From the NCBI RefSeq assembly GCF_000702665.1, contig NZ_JNJA01000004.1, positions 372,001 through 436,000 on the forward strand: a DNA stretch of 64,000 nucleotides, read 5' to 3'. The stretch's first letter is position 1; each line of letters starts with the position of its first letter. Position numbers and translations under genes: made by a program. The notes below the pieces were generated by a model. The model searched no databases and was not told the origin of the DNA. It saw nothing but the letters and a program-made list of their open reading frames with translations. The stretch is from Solidesulfovibrio alcoholivorans DSM 5433 (GTDB lineage: Bacteria; Desulfobacterota; Desulfovibrionia; Desulfovibrionales; Desulfovibrionaceae). This document shows, one piece after another, positions 45,492 to 55,293 of this stretch.

Positions 45492-47603
45492 ATGAGTTTT
45501 AAAGAGAACATCCAGGCGCTATTCGCGCCGAAAACCGTAGCCGTCATCGGCGCCTCCGCGGCGCCGGGAAAGGTCGGCCATACGGTGGTCAAAAACATGC
45601 AGGAGGCCGGGTTCAAGGGGACGCTCATCCCCGTGAACCCCAAAGCCGACGAAATCATGGGCCTGCCCGTGACCAAACGCATCGAGGACCTGCCCGTGGG
45701 CCTCGACCTGGCCGTCATCGTCGTGCCCGTGGCCGCGGTCGTGCCGTCCATGGAAGCCCTGGCCGCCATCAAGTGCAAGTCCGCCATCATCATCACGGCC
45801 GGCTTCAAGGAAGTGGGCAAGGAAGGGGCGGCCCTCGAAAGAAAGCTCATCGAAATCTGCACCGCCCATGACATCGCCATGGTCGGCCCCAACTGCCTGG
45901 GCCTTTTAAGCACCCACAACGACAACAACGCGTCGTTCGCCGCCGGCTATCCCAAGCAGGGCTCCATCGCCTTCTTCTCCCAGTCCGGCGCGCTGTGCAC
46001 GGCCATTCTCGACTGGGCCCTCGGTGAGGAAGTCGGCTTCTCCAAGTTCGTGTCCATGGGCAACATGGCCGTGGTCAACGAAGCCAACATGCTCGAATAC
46101 CTGCGCACGGACCCCAACACCAAGGTCATCCTCGGCTACATCGAAAACGTCTCCAACGGCGCGGACTTTATCGAGCAGGCCGCCAAGGTCTGCCGGGAAA
46201 AGCCCGTCATCATGATCAAGTCCGGCACCACCGCGGCCGGCGCCAAGGCCGCCTCGTCCCACACCGGCGCCATCGCCGGCTCGGACGCGGCCTACACCGC
46301 CGCCTTCCGCAAGACCGGCGTCATCCGTGCGGGCGACATGGCCACCCTGTTCGACCTCGCCCTGGCCTTCTCCACCCAGCCCCTGCCCGAAGGGCCGGGC
46401 CTTTGCGTGGTGACCAACGCCGGCGGCCCCGGCATCCTGGCCGCCGACGCCACGGAGAAGTCGCCGCTGCTGCACATGGCGCGCCTTAGCAACTCGACCA
46501 TCGAGCGGCTCAAGGAATTCCTGCCGCCCTACGCTTCGCTGTACAACCCCATCGACGTGGTAGGCGACGCCCCGGCCGAGCGCTACCGCAAGACCCTGGA
46601 AGTTGTCATCGACGATCCCCAGGTCAACTCCATCCTGGTGCTGCTGACGCCGACGGCCTCCGCCCAGATCGTCGAAACGGCCGAGGCGATCATCGACATC
46701 GCCAAGCTCACGAAGAAGCCCATCTTCGTCAACTACATGGGCGGCATGCGCATCGAGCCCGGCGTGCGGATGCTCGGCGACGCCGGTATCCCCTGCTCCA
46801 TTTATCCCGAGCCCCTGATCCGCAGCATCGAGACCATGTACCACTACAACCTCTGGCGGCAGACCCCGGCCCAGGAATACCCGGACATCCGACGCAACCG
46901 CCAGAAAGCCAGGCTCGTCATCAACGAGGCCCGGGCCAAGGGCGCGACCGAAGTGGTCGAGTTCCAGGCCCAGGAAGTGCTCAGGGCCTACAACCTGCCG
47001 ACGCCGAACACGGTGCTCGCCCGCTCCTCCGACGAGGCCGTGGCCGGCGCGGAAAAGATCGGCTACCCGGTGGTGCTCAAGATCGCCTCACCGCAGATCT
47101 CGCACAAGTCCGACGTGGGCGGCGTCAAGGTCAACCTCGCCGACGCCGAAGCCGTCAAAAACGCCTTCTTCGACATCACGGCCCGTGCGCAGCGCCTGCG
47201 CCCCGAAGCCTACATCGCCGGCTGCCTGGTCCAGGAAATGGCGCCCAAGGGCTGCAAGGAAATCATCATCGGCTTCAAGCGCGACGAGCAGTTCGGGCCG
47301 CTTCTGATGTTCGGCCTCGGCGGCATCTACGTGGAGATCCTCAAGGACATCGCCTTCCGCCTCGCGCCGCTCGGGCGCGACGACGCGAAAAACATCATCC
47401 GCGAGATCAAGTCCTACATGCTGCTCAAGGGCGTGCGCGGCGAGCCTCCGGTCAACTTCCAGGCCATCGAAGACATCCTGCTCACCATGTCCGAACTCGC
47501 GCTGGATTTCCCGGAAATCCAGGAAGCGGAGTTCAACCCCGTGCTCGTCAATGCCGAGAAGGCCGTGGTGGCCGACGTGCGCATCACTTTGAGCGCCCAA
47601 TAA
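45492..47603 (+). CDS. ADP-forming acetyl-CoA synthetase, alpha-beta fusion
   Basis: 703 residues. The N-terminal CoA-binding domain (VAVIGASAAPGKVGHTVV), a succinyl-CoA-synthetase-like region with the phospho-His motif SSHTGAIAGSD (about residue 255) and a C-terminal ATP-grasp (KIASPQISHKSDVGGV, about 530) form a one-chain enzyme. It makes acetate and ATP from acetyl-CoA, ADP and phosphate. In this operon it stands where other Desulfovibrio operons carry pta and ackA, so it probably provides substrate-level phosphorylation during lactate oxidation. Confidence 0.92.
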   Translation: MSFKENIQALFAPKTVAVIGASAAPGKVGHTVVKNMQEAGFKGTLIPVNPKADEIMGLPVTKRIEDLPVGLDLAVIVVPVAAVVPSMEALAAIKCKSAIIITAGFKEVGKEGAALERKLIEICTAHDIAMVGPNCLGLLSTHNDNNASFAAGYPKQGSIAFFSQSGALCTAILDWALGEEVGFSKFVSMGNMAVVNEANMLEYLRTDPNTKVILGYIENVSNGADFIEQAAKVCREKPVIMIKSGTTAAGAKAASSHTGAIAGSDAAYTAAFRKTGVIRAGDMATLFDLALAFSTQPLPEGPGLCVVTNAGGPGILAADATEKSPLLHMARLSNSTIERLKEFLPPYASLYNPIDVVGDAPAERYRKTLEVVIDDPQVNSILVLLTPTASAQIVETAEAIIDIAKLTKKPIFVNYMGGMRIEPGVRMLGDAGIPCSIYPEPLIRSIETMYHYNLWRQTPAQEYPDIRRNRQKARLVINEARAKGATEVVEFQAQEVLRAYNLPTPNTVLARSSDEAVAGAEKIGYPVVLKIASPQISHKSDVGGVKVNLADAEAVKNAFFDITARAQRLRPEAYIAGCLVQEMAPKGCKEIIIGFKRDEQFGPLLMFGLGGIYVEILKDIAFRLAPLGRDDAKNIIREIKSYMLLKGVRGEPPVNFQAIEDILLTMSELALDFPEIQEAEFNPVLVNAEKAVVADVRITLSAQ

Positions 47604-47625
47604 GAACACCAGGAGGAACAATCCT

Positions 47626-48690
47626 ATGATCGGTCTCTACATCGGGTCCACGCAAGGATATTCGGGTAAAAACCTCGTCACCCTGGCGCTCGGGCAGCAG
47701 TTCCAGCGCGAGGGACTGCGCGTGGGCTACATGAAGCCCGTGGGCGCGGTGCCGCATAAGGTGGAAAACCAGATCGGCGACGAGGACGCGCATTTCATGC
47801 AGCAGGCCCTGGGCCTGTCCGAAACGCCGTCCCTGGTCACCCCGGTCGTCATCACCCGCGATTTCCGCATGCGCGCCTTTCTCGAAGACTGCGCCAACCT
47901 GCTGCCCGGCATCGTGGACAGCTACAAGAAGCTCTCCGCCGACAAGGACGTCATGCTCGTCGGCGGCTCGGGCAGCTTCCTGTATTCGGGCAAGTACTGC
48001 GGCGTGGACGGCGTGTCCGTGGCCCAGGCGCTTGGCGCCAAGGTCGTGCTCGTGGACCGCTATCTCCAGGAATACAACTATGACTATCTGGCCGCGGCCA
48101 AGGAGGCCCTCGGCGACGACCTTGCCGGCGTCATCCTGAACGACGTGCCGGACCACTTCCGGGAAGAGGCCGAGACGCTCATCGTGCCCTTCCTCAAGCG
48201 CCGCGGCGTGGACGTGCTCGGCATCATCCCCCACGACCCCATCATGTTCGCGGTGCGCGCCGCCGATCTGGCCCACGGCCTGGGCGGCCGGCTCATCACC
48301 TCGGGCGGGCATACCGACAATCTGGTGGTCAATTTCCTCATCGGCACCATGCAGGTGGAGAACTTCGTCACCTTCTTCAAGCGCCATAAGGACGTGGCCA
48401 TCCTGTGCGGTGGCGACCGCGCCGACCTGCAGCTCGTGGCCCTCGAGGGCAGTTGCGCGGCGCTCATCCTGACCGGCAACCTCTATCCCAACGACATGAT
48501 CCTGGCCAAGGCCGAGGACAAGGGCATTCCGGTCATCGTCGTGCGCGACGACACCTTCACCGTGGCCAAGAAAATGGAACTCATGCTCACGCGCGAAAAG
48601 CTGCGCGACAAGTCGCGCATCGAGCACGGGGCCAAGCTCGTGCAGCAGGGCGTGAACCTGGCCGCGCTCAAAAAGAACCTGGGCATCTAA
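47626..48690 (+). CDS. Free-standing BioD/DRTGG protein (Pta N-terminal-like)
   Basis: 354 residues resembling the N-terminal regulatory half of long phosphotransacetylases. There is a dethiobiotin-synthetase-like P-loop domain (YIGSTQGYSGKNLVTLAL; GYMKPVG; VMLVGGSGSF) and a DRTGG-type domain (about 215-320; GGHTDNLVVNFLIGTMQ, GGDRADLQLVAL). There is no catalytic Pta domain, and the next gene is a permease. It may sense or regulate acetyl-CoA/acetate flux for the upstream synthetase. That role is inference. Confidence 0.85.
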   Translation: MIGLYIGSTQGYSGKNLVTLALGQQFQREGLRVGYMKPVGAVPHKVENQIGDEDAHFMQQALGLSETPSLVTPVVITRDFRMRAFLEDCANLLPGIVDSYKKLSADKDVMLVGGSGSFLYSGKYCGVDGVSVAQALGAKVVLVDRYLQEYNYDYLAAAKEALGDDLAGVILNDVPDHFREEAETLIVPFLKRRGVDVLGIIPHDPIMFAVRAADLAHGLGGRLITSGGHTDNLVVNFLIGTMQVENFVTFFKRHKDVAILCGGDRADLQLVALEGSCAALILTGNLYPNDMILAKAEDKGIPVIVVRDDTFTVAKKMELMLTREKLRDKSRIEHGAKLVQQGVNLAALKKNLGI

Positions 48691-48837
48691 GCTGCCGTCC
48701 TGGCCTGGGGACGCGCCTGTCGCCGGCGCGCCCCCGGGCCGTGGGCGCAGCCCGTAAGCGGTTTCGGCCTGCACCCCCCCTTTTGGCGACGGGACAGGGA
48801 GCGGCTGGCGAATATCAACCCAAAAGGAGCGTACAAC

Positions 48838-50472
48838 ATGTCGTGGGTCCAACAGTACCAACCGCTTGGAAGCTATGGGCTTTCAGCCCTGGTTGCAGGC
48901 ATTCCCCTGTACATGCTGTTCTACATGCTGGCCGTCAAACGCATGGCCGGGCACAAGGCCGCGTTCGCCGCCACCCTGGCCGCCGTCATCCTGGCCATCG
49001 CGGCCTGGGGCATGCCCGTGGGGCTCGCCCTGGACGCCACGCTCTACGGCGCGGCCATCGGCATCTTCCCCATCATCTGGATCGTCATCACGGCCATCTG
49101 GGTGTACAACATGACGGTTGAATCCGGGGAATTCAACATCATCAAGAACTCCCTGGCCCAGATCACCGACGACCGCCGCCTCCAGGCCATTTTCATCGCC
49201 TTCGCTTTCGGCTCCTTCATCGAAGGCACGGCCGGCTTCGGCACGCCCGTGGCCATCACCGCTGCCATGCTCGTGGGTCTCGGGTTCAACCCGCTCTACG
49301 CCTCGGGCATCTGCCTGATCGCCAACACCGCGCCGGTCGCCTTCGGCGCCATCGGCATCCCCATCGTCGTCGCCGCCCAGGTCAGCGGCCTCGACATGAT
49401 GAAGATCAGCGCCATCTGCGGCCGCCAGCTGCCCTTTCTGTCGGTCATCGTGCCCCTGTGGCTGTCCGTGACCATGTGCGGCTTCAAGCGGACCACGGAA
49501 ATCCTGCCGGCCGTCCTCATCGCCGGCGTCTGCTTCGCCGGCTCCCAGTTCCTGATCTCCAACTTCGTCGGCCCCTACCTGCCCGACATCATTTCCGCCG
49601 TCGTCACCATCATCGGCCTCGGCGCCTTCCTCAAGGTCTGGAAGCCGAAAAACATCTGGCACTTCCCGGACGAGCCGCCGGCGTCCCAGCGCGTCGTCGA
49701 ATCCGAGTACTCGGGCGGCGAGATCCTGCGCGCCTGGATGCCCTACATCATCCTGGCCATCATGGTCTTCCTGTGGGGCATCAAGCCCGTCCAGAACGTC
49801 CTCAACGCCATTTTCGCCCCGACCTTGGACTGGCCCGGCCTGCACAACGTGGTCGTCAAGGCCGCGCCCATCGTCGCCAAGGACACCCCCTACGCCGCGC
49901 AGTTCAAGTTCAACTTCCTGTCCACCCCTGGCACGGCCATCCTCATCGCCGGCCTGCTCTCCGTGATCTTCATGCCGAAATACAGCTACGACAAGGCCAT
50001 TCCCTGCCTGTTTAGGACCATCAAGCAGCTCAAGTGGCCCATCGTGACCATCGCCCTGATCCTGGGCCTGGCCTACATCATGAACTACTCCGGCATGAGC
50101 TCGTCCATGGGCCTGGCCTTCACCGCCACGGGCGCGCTGTTCCCGTTCTTCGCCCCGATTCTCGGCTGGCTGGGCGTGTTCCTGACCGGTTCGGACACCT
50201 CCTCCAACGCCCTGTTCGGCTCACTGCAGAAGACCACCGCCCAGCAGATCGGCGTCGATCCGCACCTGACCGTGGCCGCCAACTCCTCGGGCGGCGTCAC
50301 CGGCAAGATGATCTCGCCCCAGTCCATCTCCGTGGCCACCGCGGCCTCGAACATGGTGGGCAAGGAAGGCGACATCTTCCGGTTCACCCTGCCCCACTCC
50401 CTGGCCATGCTCTGCTTCGTGGCCGTGTTGACCCTGCTTCAGGCCTACGCCCTGAAGTGGATGCTGCCCTAG
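48838..50472 (+). CDS. lldP: L-lactate permease
   Basis: 544 residues with about 13-14 membrane helices, the LctP/LldP family that imports lactate with protons. Typical segments are FGSFIEGTAGFGTPVAIT, LTGSDTSSNALFGSLQ and NSSGGVTGKMISPQSI. A 147-bp gap separates it from the BioD/DRTGG gene, the longest in the operon, but no convincing separate promoter was found. An AAGGAG site precedes the ATG. Confidence 0.96.
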   Translation: MSWVQQYQPLGSYGLSALVAGIPLYMLFYMLAVKRMAGHKAAFAATLAAVILAIAAWGMPVGLALDATLYGAAIGIFPIIWIVITAIWVYNMTVESGEFNIIKNSLAQITDDRRLQAIFIAFAFGSFIEGTAGFGTPVAITAAMLVGLGFNPLYASGICLIANTAPVAFGAIGIPIVVAAQVSGLDMMKISAICGRQLPFLSVIVPLWLSVTMCGFKRTTEILPAVLIAGVCFAGSQFLISNFVGPYLPDIISAVVTIIGLGAFLKVWKPKNIWHFPDEPPASQRVVESEYSGGEILRAWMPYIILAIMVFLWGIKPVQNVLNAIFAPTLDWPGLHNVVVKAAPIVAKDTPYAAQFKFNFLSTPGTAILIAGLLSVIFMPKYSYDKAIPCLFRTIKQLKWPIVTIALILGLAYIMNYSGMSSSMGLAFTATGALFPFFAPILGWLGVFLTGSDTSSNALFGSLQKTTAQQIGVDPHLTVAANSSGGVTGKMISPQSISVATAASNMVGKEGDIFRFTLPHSLAMLCFVAVLTLLQAYALKWMLP

Positions 50473-50551
50473 CCCGTCACTTCGATTCATGCGGCCCGGT
50501 CCGGCGCATCCGGCGCCGGCCGGGCCGTTCCCGCACCACAAGGAGACCCTT

Positions 50552-51178
50552 ATGTCGACTCCCCCAGCCCTGGTCGACCGCCTCAAGGAAAAGGCCGGCC
50601 TCGTTTCGGCCGTCGTCAATACCGTCGCCTCCATGGACGACGCCCTGGCCTATGTGGCCGACGTGTGCGCCAACAAGGAGGCCTGTCAGATCCTTGCCTC
50701 GGGCTGCGACGCCCCCCTGTCGGACACGGCCGAAGCCCTGTGCGGGACCAAACAGCAAAAAATCATCTGCGCCCCGGACCTGCCCGAAGAGGAAGTGGCC
50801 AAGCTGGCCGCGCTATGCCAGGAACGCGGCATCGCCGTCATCACCAAGGGCATGCGCCAGCGCCTCGGCGGCATCGACATCGCCGTGACCATGGCCGCCG
50901 CCGGCATCGCCGAAACCGGCACCGTGGTCGTGCGCTCCACGGACGAGGAAGTGCGCCTGGCCACCATGGTCGCCGAGACGCACATCGCCTTGCTCCCCGA
51001 AAGCGCCATCGTGGCCGATTCCTACGATTTCGAGCCCACCCTCGTTGCCTGGATGGGGCAGCCCAACTACACCGCGTTCATCACCGGCCCCAGCCGCACC
51101 GCGGACATCGAGCGCGTGCTGGCCCTTGGCGTGCACGGGCCCCTGGAAATGCACATCCTCATCCTGGAGGGCAAGTAG
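50552..51178 (+). CDS. lutC: LutC-type lactate utilisation protein (LUD domain)
   Basis: 208 residues of the LUD family, with AVTMAAAGIAETGTVVV and ITGPSRTADIE as hallmarks. LutC acts with LutB in L-lactate oxidation. ATG at 50552 is set by the AAGGAG site. Its TAG stop is immediately followed by the lutB ATG, indicating coupled synthesis. Confidence 0.93.
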   Translation: MSTPPALVDRLKEKAGLVSAVVNTVASMDDALAYVADVCANKEACQILASGCDAPLSDTAEALCGTKQQKIICAPDLPEEEVAKLAALCQERGIAVITKGMRQRLGGIDIAVTMAAAGIAETGTVVVRSTDEEVRLATMVAETHIALLPESAIVADSYDFEPTLVAWMGQPNYTAFITGPSRTADIERVLALGVHGPLEMHILILEGK

Positions 51179-53335
51179 ATGCAAGACGCCGCCAACCTGA
51201 GCCAATACCGCAAGCAGCTGCGCGAGGCCCTGGACAACGAATTTCAGCGCGAGGCCCTGGACAAGTTCGCCGTGGCCTACCGCACCTCACGGGCCAACGC
51301 CTTCGCCGGCATCGACGCACCGGAACTGATCAGCGAGATCGCCGCGGCCAAGGACGCCGCCGTGGACCACCTGATGGAGCTCTACGAGGAGTTCAAGCGC
51401 CACGCCGAAGCCGCCGGCACCAAGGTCCACCTGGCCGCCACCGCCCACGAGGCCAACGAGATCATCGCCCGCATCGCCAAGGAAAACGGCGTCAAGACCG
51501 TCGTCAAATCCAAGTCCATGACCGCCGAGGAAACGCACCTCAATGACCACCTCGAGGCGCAGGGCCTGGACGTCACGGAAACCGACCTCGGCGAATGGAT
51601 CATCCAACTGCGCCACGAAGGCCCCACCCACATGGTCATGCCGGCCATCCACCTCTCCCGCTACCAGGTGGCCGACCTTTTCACCGAGGTCACCCACAAG
51701 CAGCAGGAGGTGGACATCCAAAAGCTCGTCAAGGTCGCCCGCCGCGAGCTGCGCCCCAAATACTGCCAGGCCGACATGGGCATTTCCGGGGCCAATTTCG
51801 CCATCGCCGCCACGGGCAGCATCGGCATCATCACCAACGAGGGCAACGCCCGCCTGACCACCACCCTGCCCCGGGTCCATGTGGTCATCGCCGGCATCGA
51901 CAAGCTCGTGCCCGCGCTGCACGACGCCCTGCGCATCATCAAGTGCCTGCCCAAAAACGCCACCGGCCAGAACCTGACCTCCTACGTCACCTGGATCACC
52001 GGCGCGGTGCCCTGCGCCACCGGCCCGGACGGCAAGAAGGTCCACCACATCGTCTTTGTGGACAACGGCCGCCTGGCCATGGCCCGTGATCCGCTCTTCA
52101 AGCAGGCCCTGCGCTGCATCCGCTGCGGCGCCTGCGCCAACGTCTGCCCCATCTACCGCCTGGTCGGCGGACACAAGTACGGCCACGTCTACATCGGGGC
52201 CATCGGGCTCGTCGCCACCTACTTCTTCCACGGTCGGGACAAGGCCAGGAACTTGGTGCAGAACTGCCTCAACTGCGGGGCCTGCAAGGCCGTGTGCGCG
52301 GCCGGTATCGACCTGCCGACCATGATCAAAGAAGTCCATGCCCGCATCCAGGACGAGGAGGGACATCCGCTGTATTCCTCGGCCGCCGGCATGGTGCTCA
52401 AAAACCGCACGCTCTTCCACACCATGCTCAAGTCGGCCCGGCTGCTGCAAAAGCCCGTGTCCGGCGGCGGCTACCTGCGCCACCTGCCCATGTTCCTGTT
52501 CAAGGACCACGACTTCCGCGCCCTGCCGGCCATCGCCGACGAGGCCTTCCGCGACCGCTGGGAAAAGATCCGGCCGCGCGTGGCCAAGGCGGACATCAAG
52601 GTCGCGCTGTTTTCCGGCTGCGTGCAGGACTTCGTCTATCCCGAGCAGATGGAAGCGGCCGTGGCCGTGATTGCGAGCAAACCCGGCGTGGCCATGGAAT
52701 ACCCCATGGGCCAGTCGTGCTGCGGCTTGCCGCTCATGATGATGGGCGAGAAAAAGGCCGGGCAGGAACTGGCCGCCCACAACATGAACGCCATCGACGC
52801 GGCGGGGTTCGACTACATCGTCACCCTGTGCGCCTCCTGCGCCTCCTATCTCAAGCACGGCTACAAGCGCCTGTTCGCGGACGATCCGGCCATGGCCTAC
52901 AAGGCGGCCCAGTTCTCCCAGCGGGTCATGGACTTCAGTTCCTTCGTCCACGACGTGCTGGGCATGCGCGGGGAGGCCTTCAGCGGCCCGAGCAAGGACG
53001 TCACCTACCACGCGCCGTGCCACCTGTGCCGGGGCCTGGGCGTGACCGAAGCCCCGCGGGAGCTCTTGCGCGACGCCGGGCTGAACTACCTGCCGGCCGC
53101 CGAAGAGGACGTCTGCTGCGGCTTCGGCGGCACGTTCTCGGTCAAGTTCCCGGAATTGTCCAAGGAGCTTTTGCGCAAGAAGATCGCCAACCTCAAAGCC
53201 ACCGGGGCCACGGCCATGGCCACGGACTGCCCGGGCTGCATCATGCAGATCCGCGGCGGCTTCGAGCATGACGGTACGGCCTTCGAGGTCCGCCACGTGG
53301 CCGAATACCTGGCCGCGCGCCTCAAGCGCGGCTAG
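51179..53335 (+). CDS. lutB: LutB-HdrD-type L-lactate dehydrogenase subunit
   Basis: 718 residues combining a LUD domain (about 60-300; GISGANFAIAATGSIGI), two [4Fe-4S] motifs (CIRCGACANVCPIY about 315; CLNCGACKAVCAAG about 363) and a HdrD-like C-terminus with two CCG motifs (CCGLPLMMMG about 519; CCGFGGTFSV about 643). It thus merges LutB with a LutA-like CCG module. It is the expected large subunit of the Desulfovibrio L-lactate dehydrogenase, giving electrons to the membrane. Last gene of the operon. Confidence 0.94.
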   Translation: MQDAANLSQYRKQLREALDNEFQREALDKFAVAYRTSRANAFAGIDAPELISEIAAAKDAAVDHLMELYEEFKRHAEAAGTKVHLAATAHEANEIIARIAKENGVKTVVKSKSMTAEETHLNDHLEAQGLDVTETDLGEWIIQLRHEGPTHMVMPAIHLSRYQVADLFTEVTHKQQEVDIQKLVKVARRELRPKYCQADMGISGANFAIAATGSIGIITNEGNARLTTTLPRVHVVIAGIDKLVPALHDALRIIKCLPKNATGQNLTSYVTWITGAVPCATGPDGKKVHHIVFVDNGRLAMARDPLFKQALRCIRCGACANVCPIYRLVGGHKYGHVYIGAIGLVATYFFHGRDKARNLVQNCLNCGACKAVCAAGIDLPTMIKEVHARIQDEEGHPLYSSAAGMVLKNRTLFHTMLKSARLLQKPVSGGGYLRHLPMFLFKDHDFRALPAIADEAFRDRWEKIRPRVAKADIKVALFSGCVQDFVYPEQMEAAVAVIASKPGVAMEYPMGQSCCGLPLMMMGEKKAGQELAAHNMNAIDAAGFDYIVTLCASCASYLKHGYKRLFADDPAMAYKAAQFSQRVMDFSSFVHDVLGMRGEAFSGPSKDVTYHAPCHLCRGLGVTEAPRELLRDAGLNYLPAAEEDVCCGFGGTFSVKFPELSKELLRKKIANLKATGATAMATDCPGCIMQIRGGFEHDGTAFEVRHVAEYLAARLKRG

Positions 53336-53355
53336 CGTCCGTGCCGCGAACAAGC

Positions 53356-53395
53356 GAAAGGCCGCGTCCATTGGGGCGCGGCCTTTCCTTTTTTT
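53356..53395 (+). terminator. Terminator of the lactate operon
   Basis: An 11-bp perfect stem GAAAGGCCGCG/CGCGGCCTTTC (53356-53366, 53377-53387) with a 10-nt loop is followed by a T run, 20 bp after lutB. Confidence 0.93.
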
Positions 53396-53474
53396 CATGC
53401 ACGGTTGCCGCGCGGCCCTTGTCCGGGTCCTCCCCCGGCGGTACAAGACCGCAGACACCGCGCATGGAGGTCTC

Positions 53475-54371
53475 ATGTCCGATTCCCTCGCCGCCGCACG
53501 CCGCCGCGTCGCCGCCTGCCTCACGGCCGCCTGCGCCGTTTTCCTCCTCGCCCTTTCCGGTTGCGCAAACGACAACGTGCGCGCCAATTTGGCCGTCCTG
53601 CAACAGAAACAGCAGCTTATCGGTTCGGTGCGGGCCGGGCTGCTCCTGGCCGTGGACCAGGAAAAAAACGCCCTGCTCTCGCCAAGCCAGGCCGAGGCCA
53701 GGCAGTTCCTGGACAGCGCCCGCGACGGCATGGCCGCGGTGAAGCGGAATATGGGGCAGTTGACGTAGCTTGTGGAGGAGACGGAAAACGAGAAGGAAAT
53801 GGCGGCCCTTGGCGCGGTGGCCGCCGATTTCACGGACATGGCGGCCGTGGACGCGAGCCTGCGCGGTTTGGCCGGGCGCAACACCAATCTGCGCGCGGCG
53901 CAGCTTTCGCGCACCGAAGGGGCGCTGGCCGTCAACCGCCTGCAACAGGCGCTCACCCCGGTCATCGACGCCCCGGACTGCCGGGCCGGCCGGGACGCCC
54001 TGCGCATCGTCACGGCGGCGCTTTCCGTGCTCTCCCTGCACGCCCAGCACATCGACGAAAAGACCGCCGCCGGCATGGACGGCCTGGAAGCGGCCATGAA
54101 CCGCCAGCACGCCCGGGCCGAGGCCGCGTTCGACGCACTCGCGGGCCTTGCCGATCCGGCCGTCGTCGGGGCGCTGCCGCCGGCCAAGGCGGCCTATGCC
54201 GATTTCTGGCGGGTGACGCAGGAAGTGCTGACCCTTTCGCGGGAAAACACCAACATCGAGGCCGTGGCCCTGTCCATGGGGAAAAAGCGCCTCGTCACGG
54301 CCAAGGCCCTGGCCGATCTCGATGCCTTGCAGGCCGTGGTGGCGGAAAAGGAATTCACGGCCACGCGCTGA
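53475..54371 (+). pseudogene. Lipoprotein with 4HB-like sensor domain, interrupted by TAG
   Basis: The ATG at 53475 (site GGAGG) starts a lipoprotein signal ending in the lipobox LALSGC, followed by a helical domain (LQQKQQLIGSVRAGLLLAVD onwards). TAG at 53766-53768 interrupts it after NMGQLT. The same frame continues at once with LVEETENEKEMAALGAVAADF and runs to 54371. The helical, Ala/Leu-rich whole of about 298 residues resembles a four-helix-bundle ligand-binding domain of chemoreceptors. A CAG-to-TAG change would explain the break. A GTG at 53772 could allow reinitiation of the second part. Whether two proteins, a readthrough product or none are made is unknown. Confidence 0.65.
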
Positions 54372-54461
54372 GATCGCGTCGCCGCCGGCGAGCCGGGATT
54401 CCTTGAGCGCCGCGTCGCCTGTCTACGCCCCGGTGCCGCACAGGCGCGCGGCAGGTGTGCG

Positions 54462-54983
54462 TCAGCCGCGCGCGACCTCGCTTTTGGGGCACGACGCCCG
54501 CAGATGGCACACGGCGCAGCCGCCGCCATAGGGTTCGTAGGTCATGACGGCGTACTGCACGCTGACGCTGCCGGCGTCGTTCCAGACCAGCCCCAGGTTT
54601 TCCAGGCGGCGCTTGAGGTCGCGGTCCGGCGTCGGCAACGGCGCGCAGGCACCGGCTTCGATTTCCGGCACGCACTGCGCCGCCGCGCCCATGACCATGG
54701 ACACGGCGAGGTTGTGCAGGGCGAAGCCTTCCGAAGGCGACCGCGCCCAGGCCTCTTCCACCAGCCCTTCGGCCGCAGGCTCCAGAAAGAACAGGACCAC
54801 GCCCCGTTTGGAACCGGGCGCGGCGAACCGGTAGCCTTTGAGGTGCTCCCGGAAGGCGTCCCAATGGCCAAGGCACAGGTCGCACTGGGCCTGTTCCACC
54901 TTGGCCGCCCCGGAAACCTTCAGAAACAAAAAGAGATCGAAATCCGGATTGGGAGAGAGCTTCTCCGCGCGCAACTTGCCCAA
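54462..54983 (-). CDS. Cysteine-motif protein of unknown function
   Basis: 173 residues, not assigned to a family. Cysteines cluster as CDLC (about residue 35-38) and, near the C-terminus, GGGCAVCHLRASCPK (about 154-168), a layout able to bind an Fe-S cluster or zinc. The central part (SEGFALHNLAVSMVMGAAAQCVPEIE) is mildly hydrophobic; no signal peptide is seen. It is convergent with the interrupted lipoprotein gene and divergent from the chemoreceptor. The clear ribosome site and GC-rich third positions support a real gene. Confidence 0.7.
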   Translation of the reverse strand: MGKLRAEKLSPNPDFDLFLFLKVSGAAKVEQAQCDLCLGHWDAFREHLKGYRFAAPGSKRGVVLFFLEPAAEGLVEEAWARSPSEGFALHNLAVSMVMGAAAQCVPEIEAGACAPLPTPDRDLKRRLENLGLVWNDAGSVSVQYAVMTYEPYGGGCAVCHLRASCPKSEVARG

Positions 54984-55090
54984 GCAAACCTCCAGTAGCG
55001 AATTCGCCAGGGGTGTATCCCACGGGCCGCCCGATCACAAGTCCGGGGTGCGTTTTCATGGGGCGCACAGGGGTGCGAATAATTTTTTAC

Positions 55091-55122
55091 GCTTGCATTT
55101 GTAGCGCAAGCCGACGTATACT
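55091..55122 (+). promoter_or_regulatory. Sigma-70 promoter of the chemoreceptor, with overlapping dyad
   Basis: TTGCAT (55093-55098), 18 bp, TATACT (55117-55122). The inverted repeat GCTTGC/GCAAGC (55091-55096, 55106-55111) overlaps the -35 region and could bind a repressor. The start codon is 172 bp further on. Confidence 0.6.
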
Positions 55123-55293
55123 GGAATAGAATTGGTGCCCCGCCTGGTTCCCAGCCGTATCCGAGGCGATTTTAAAAATGGTACATACTGCAACGGAACG
55201 CCGTTATCCAGTGGCCTGCGGCTTCTGTAGCACTTGGACTGTCCGGCATATATCCACCTTGTCGTGGAGATGTGCAAAAAACCTGGAGGCAAT

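Noticed and set aside
53766..53768. Pyrrolysine at the TAG inside the lipoprotein gene
   Set aside because: No pyl genes are in the window and the protein is not a methylamine-type enzyme. A CAG-to-TAG mutation is simpler.
51287..54187. Antisense open frame of about 960 codons opposite lutB and the lipoprotein gene
   Set aside because: Same artefact. It crosses the strong operon terminator and has no recognisable domains or ribosome site.
55081..55190. FliA (sigma-28) promoter for the chemoreceptor
   Set aside because: No TAAA-N15-GCCGATAA arrangement with correct spacing. A sigma-70-type promoter fits better.
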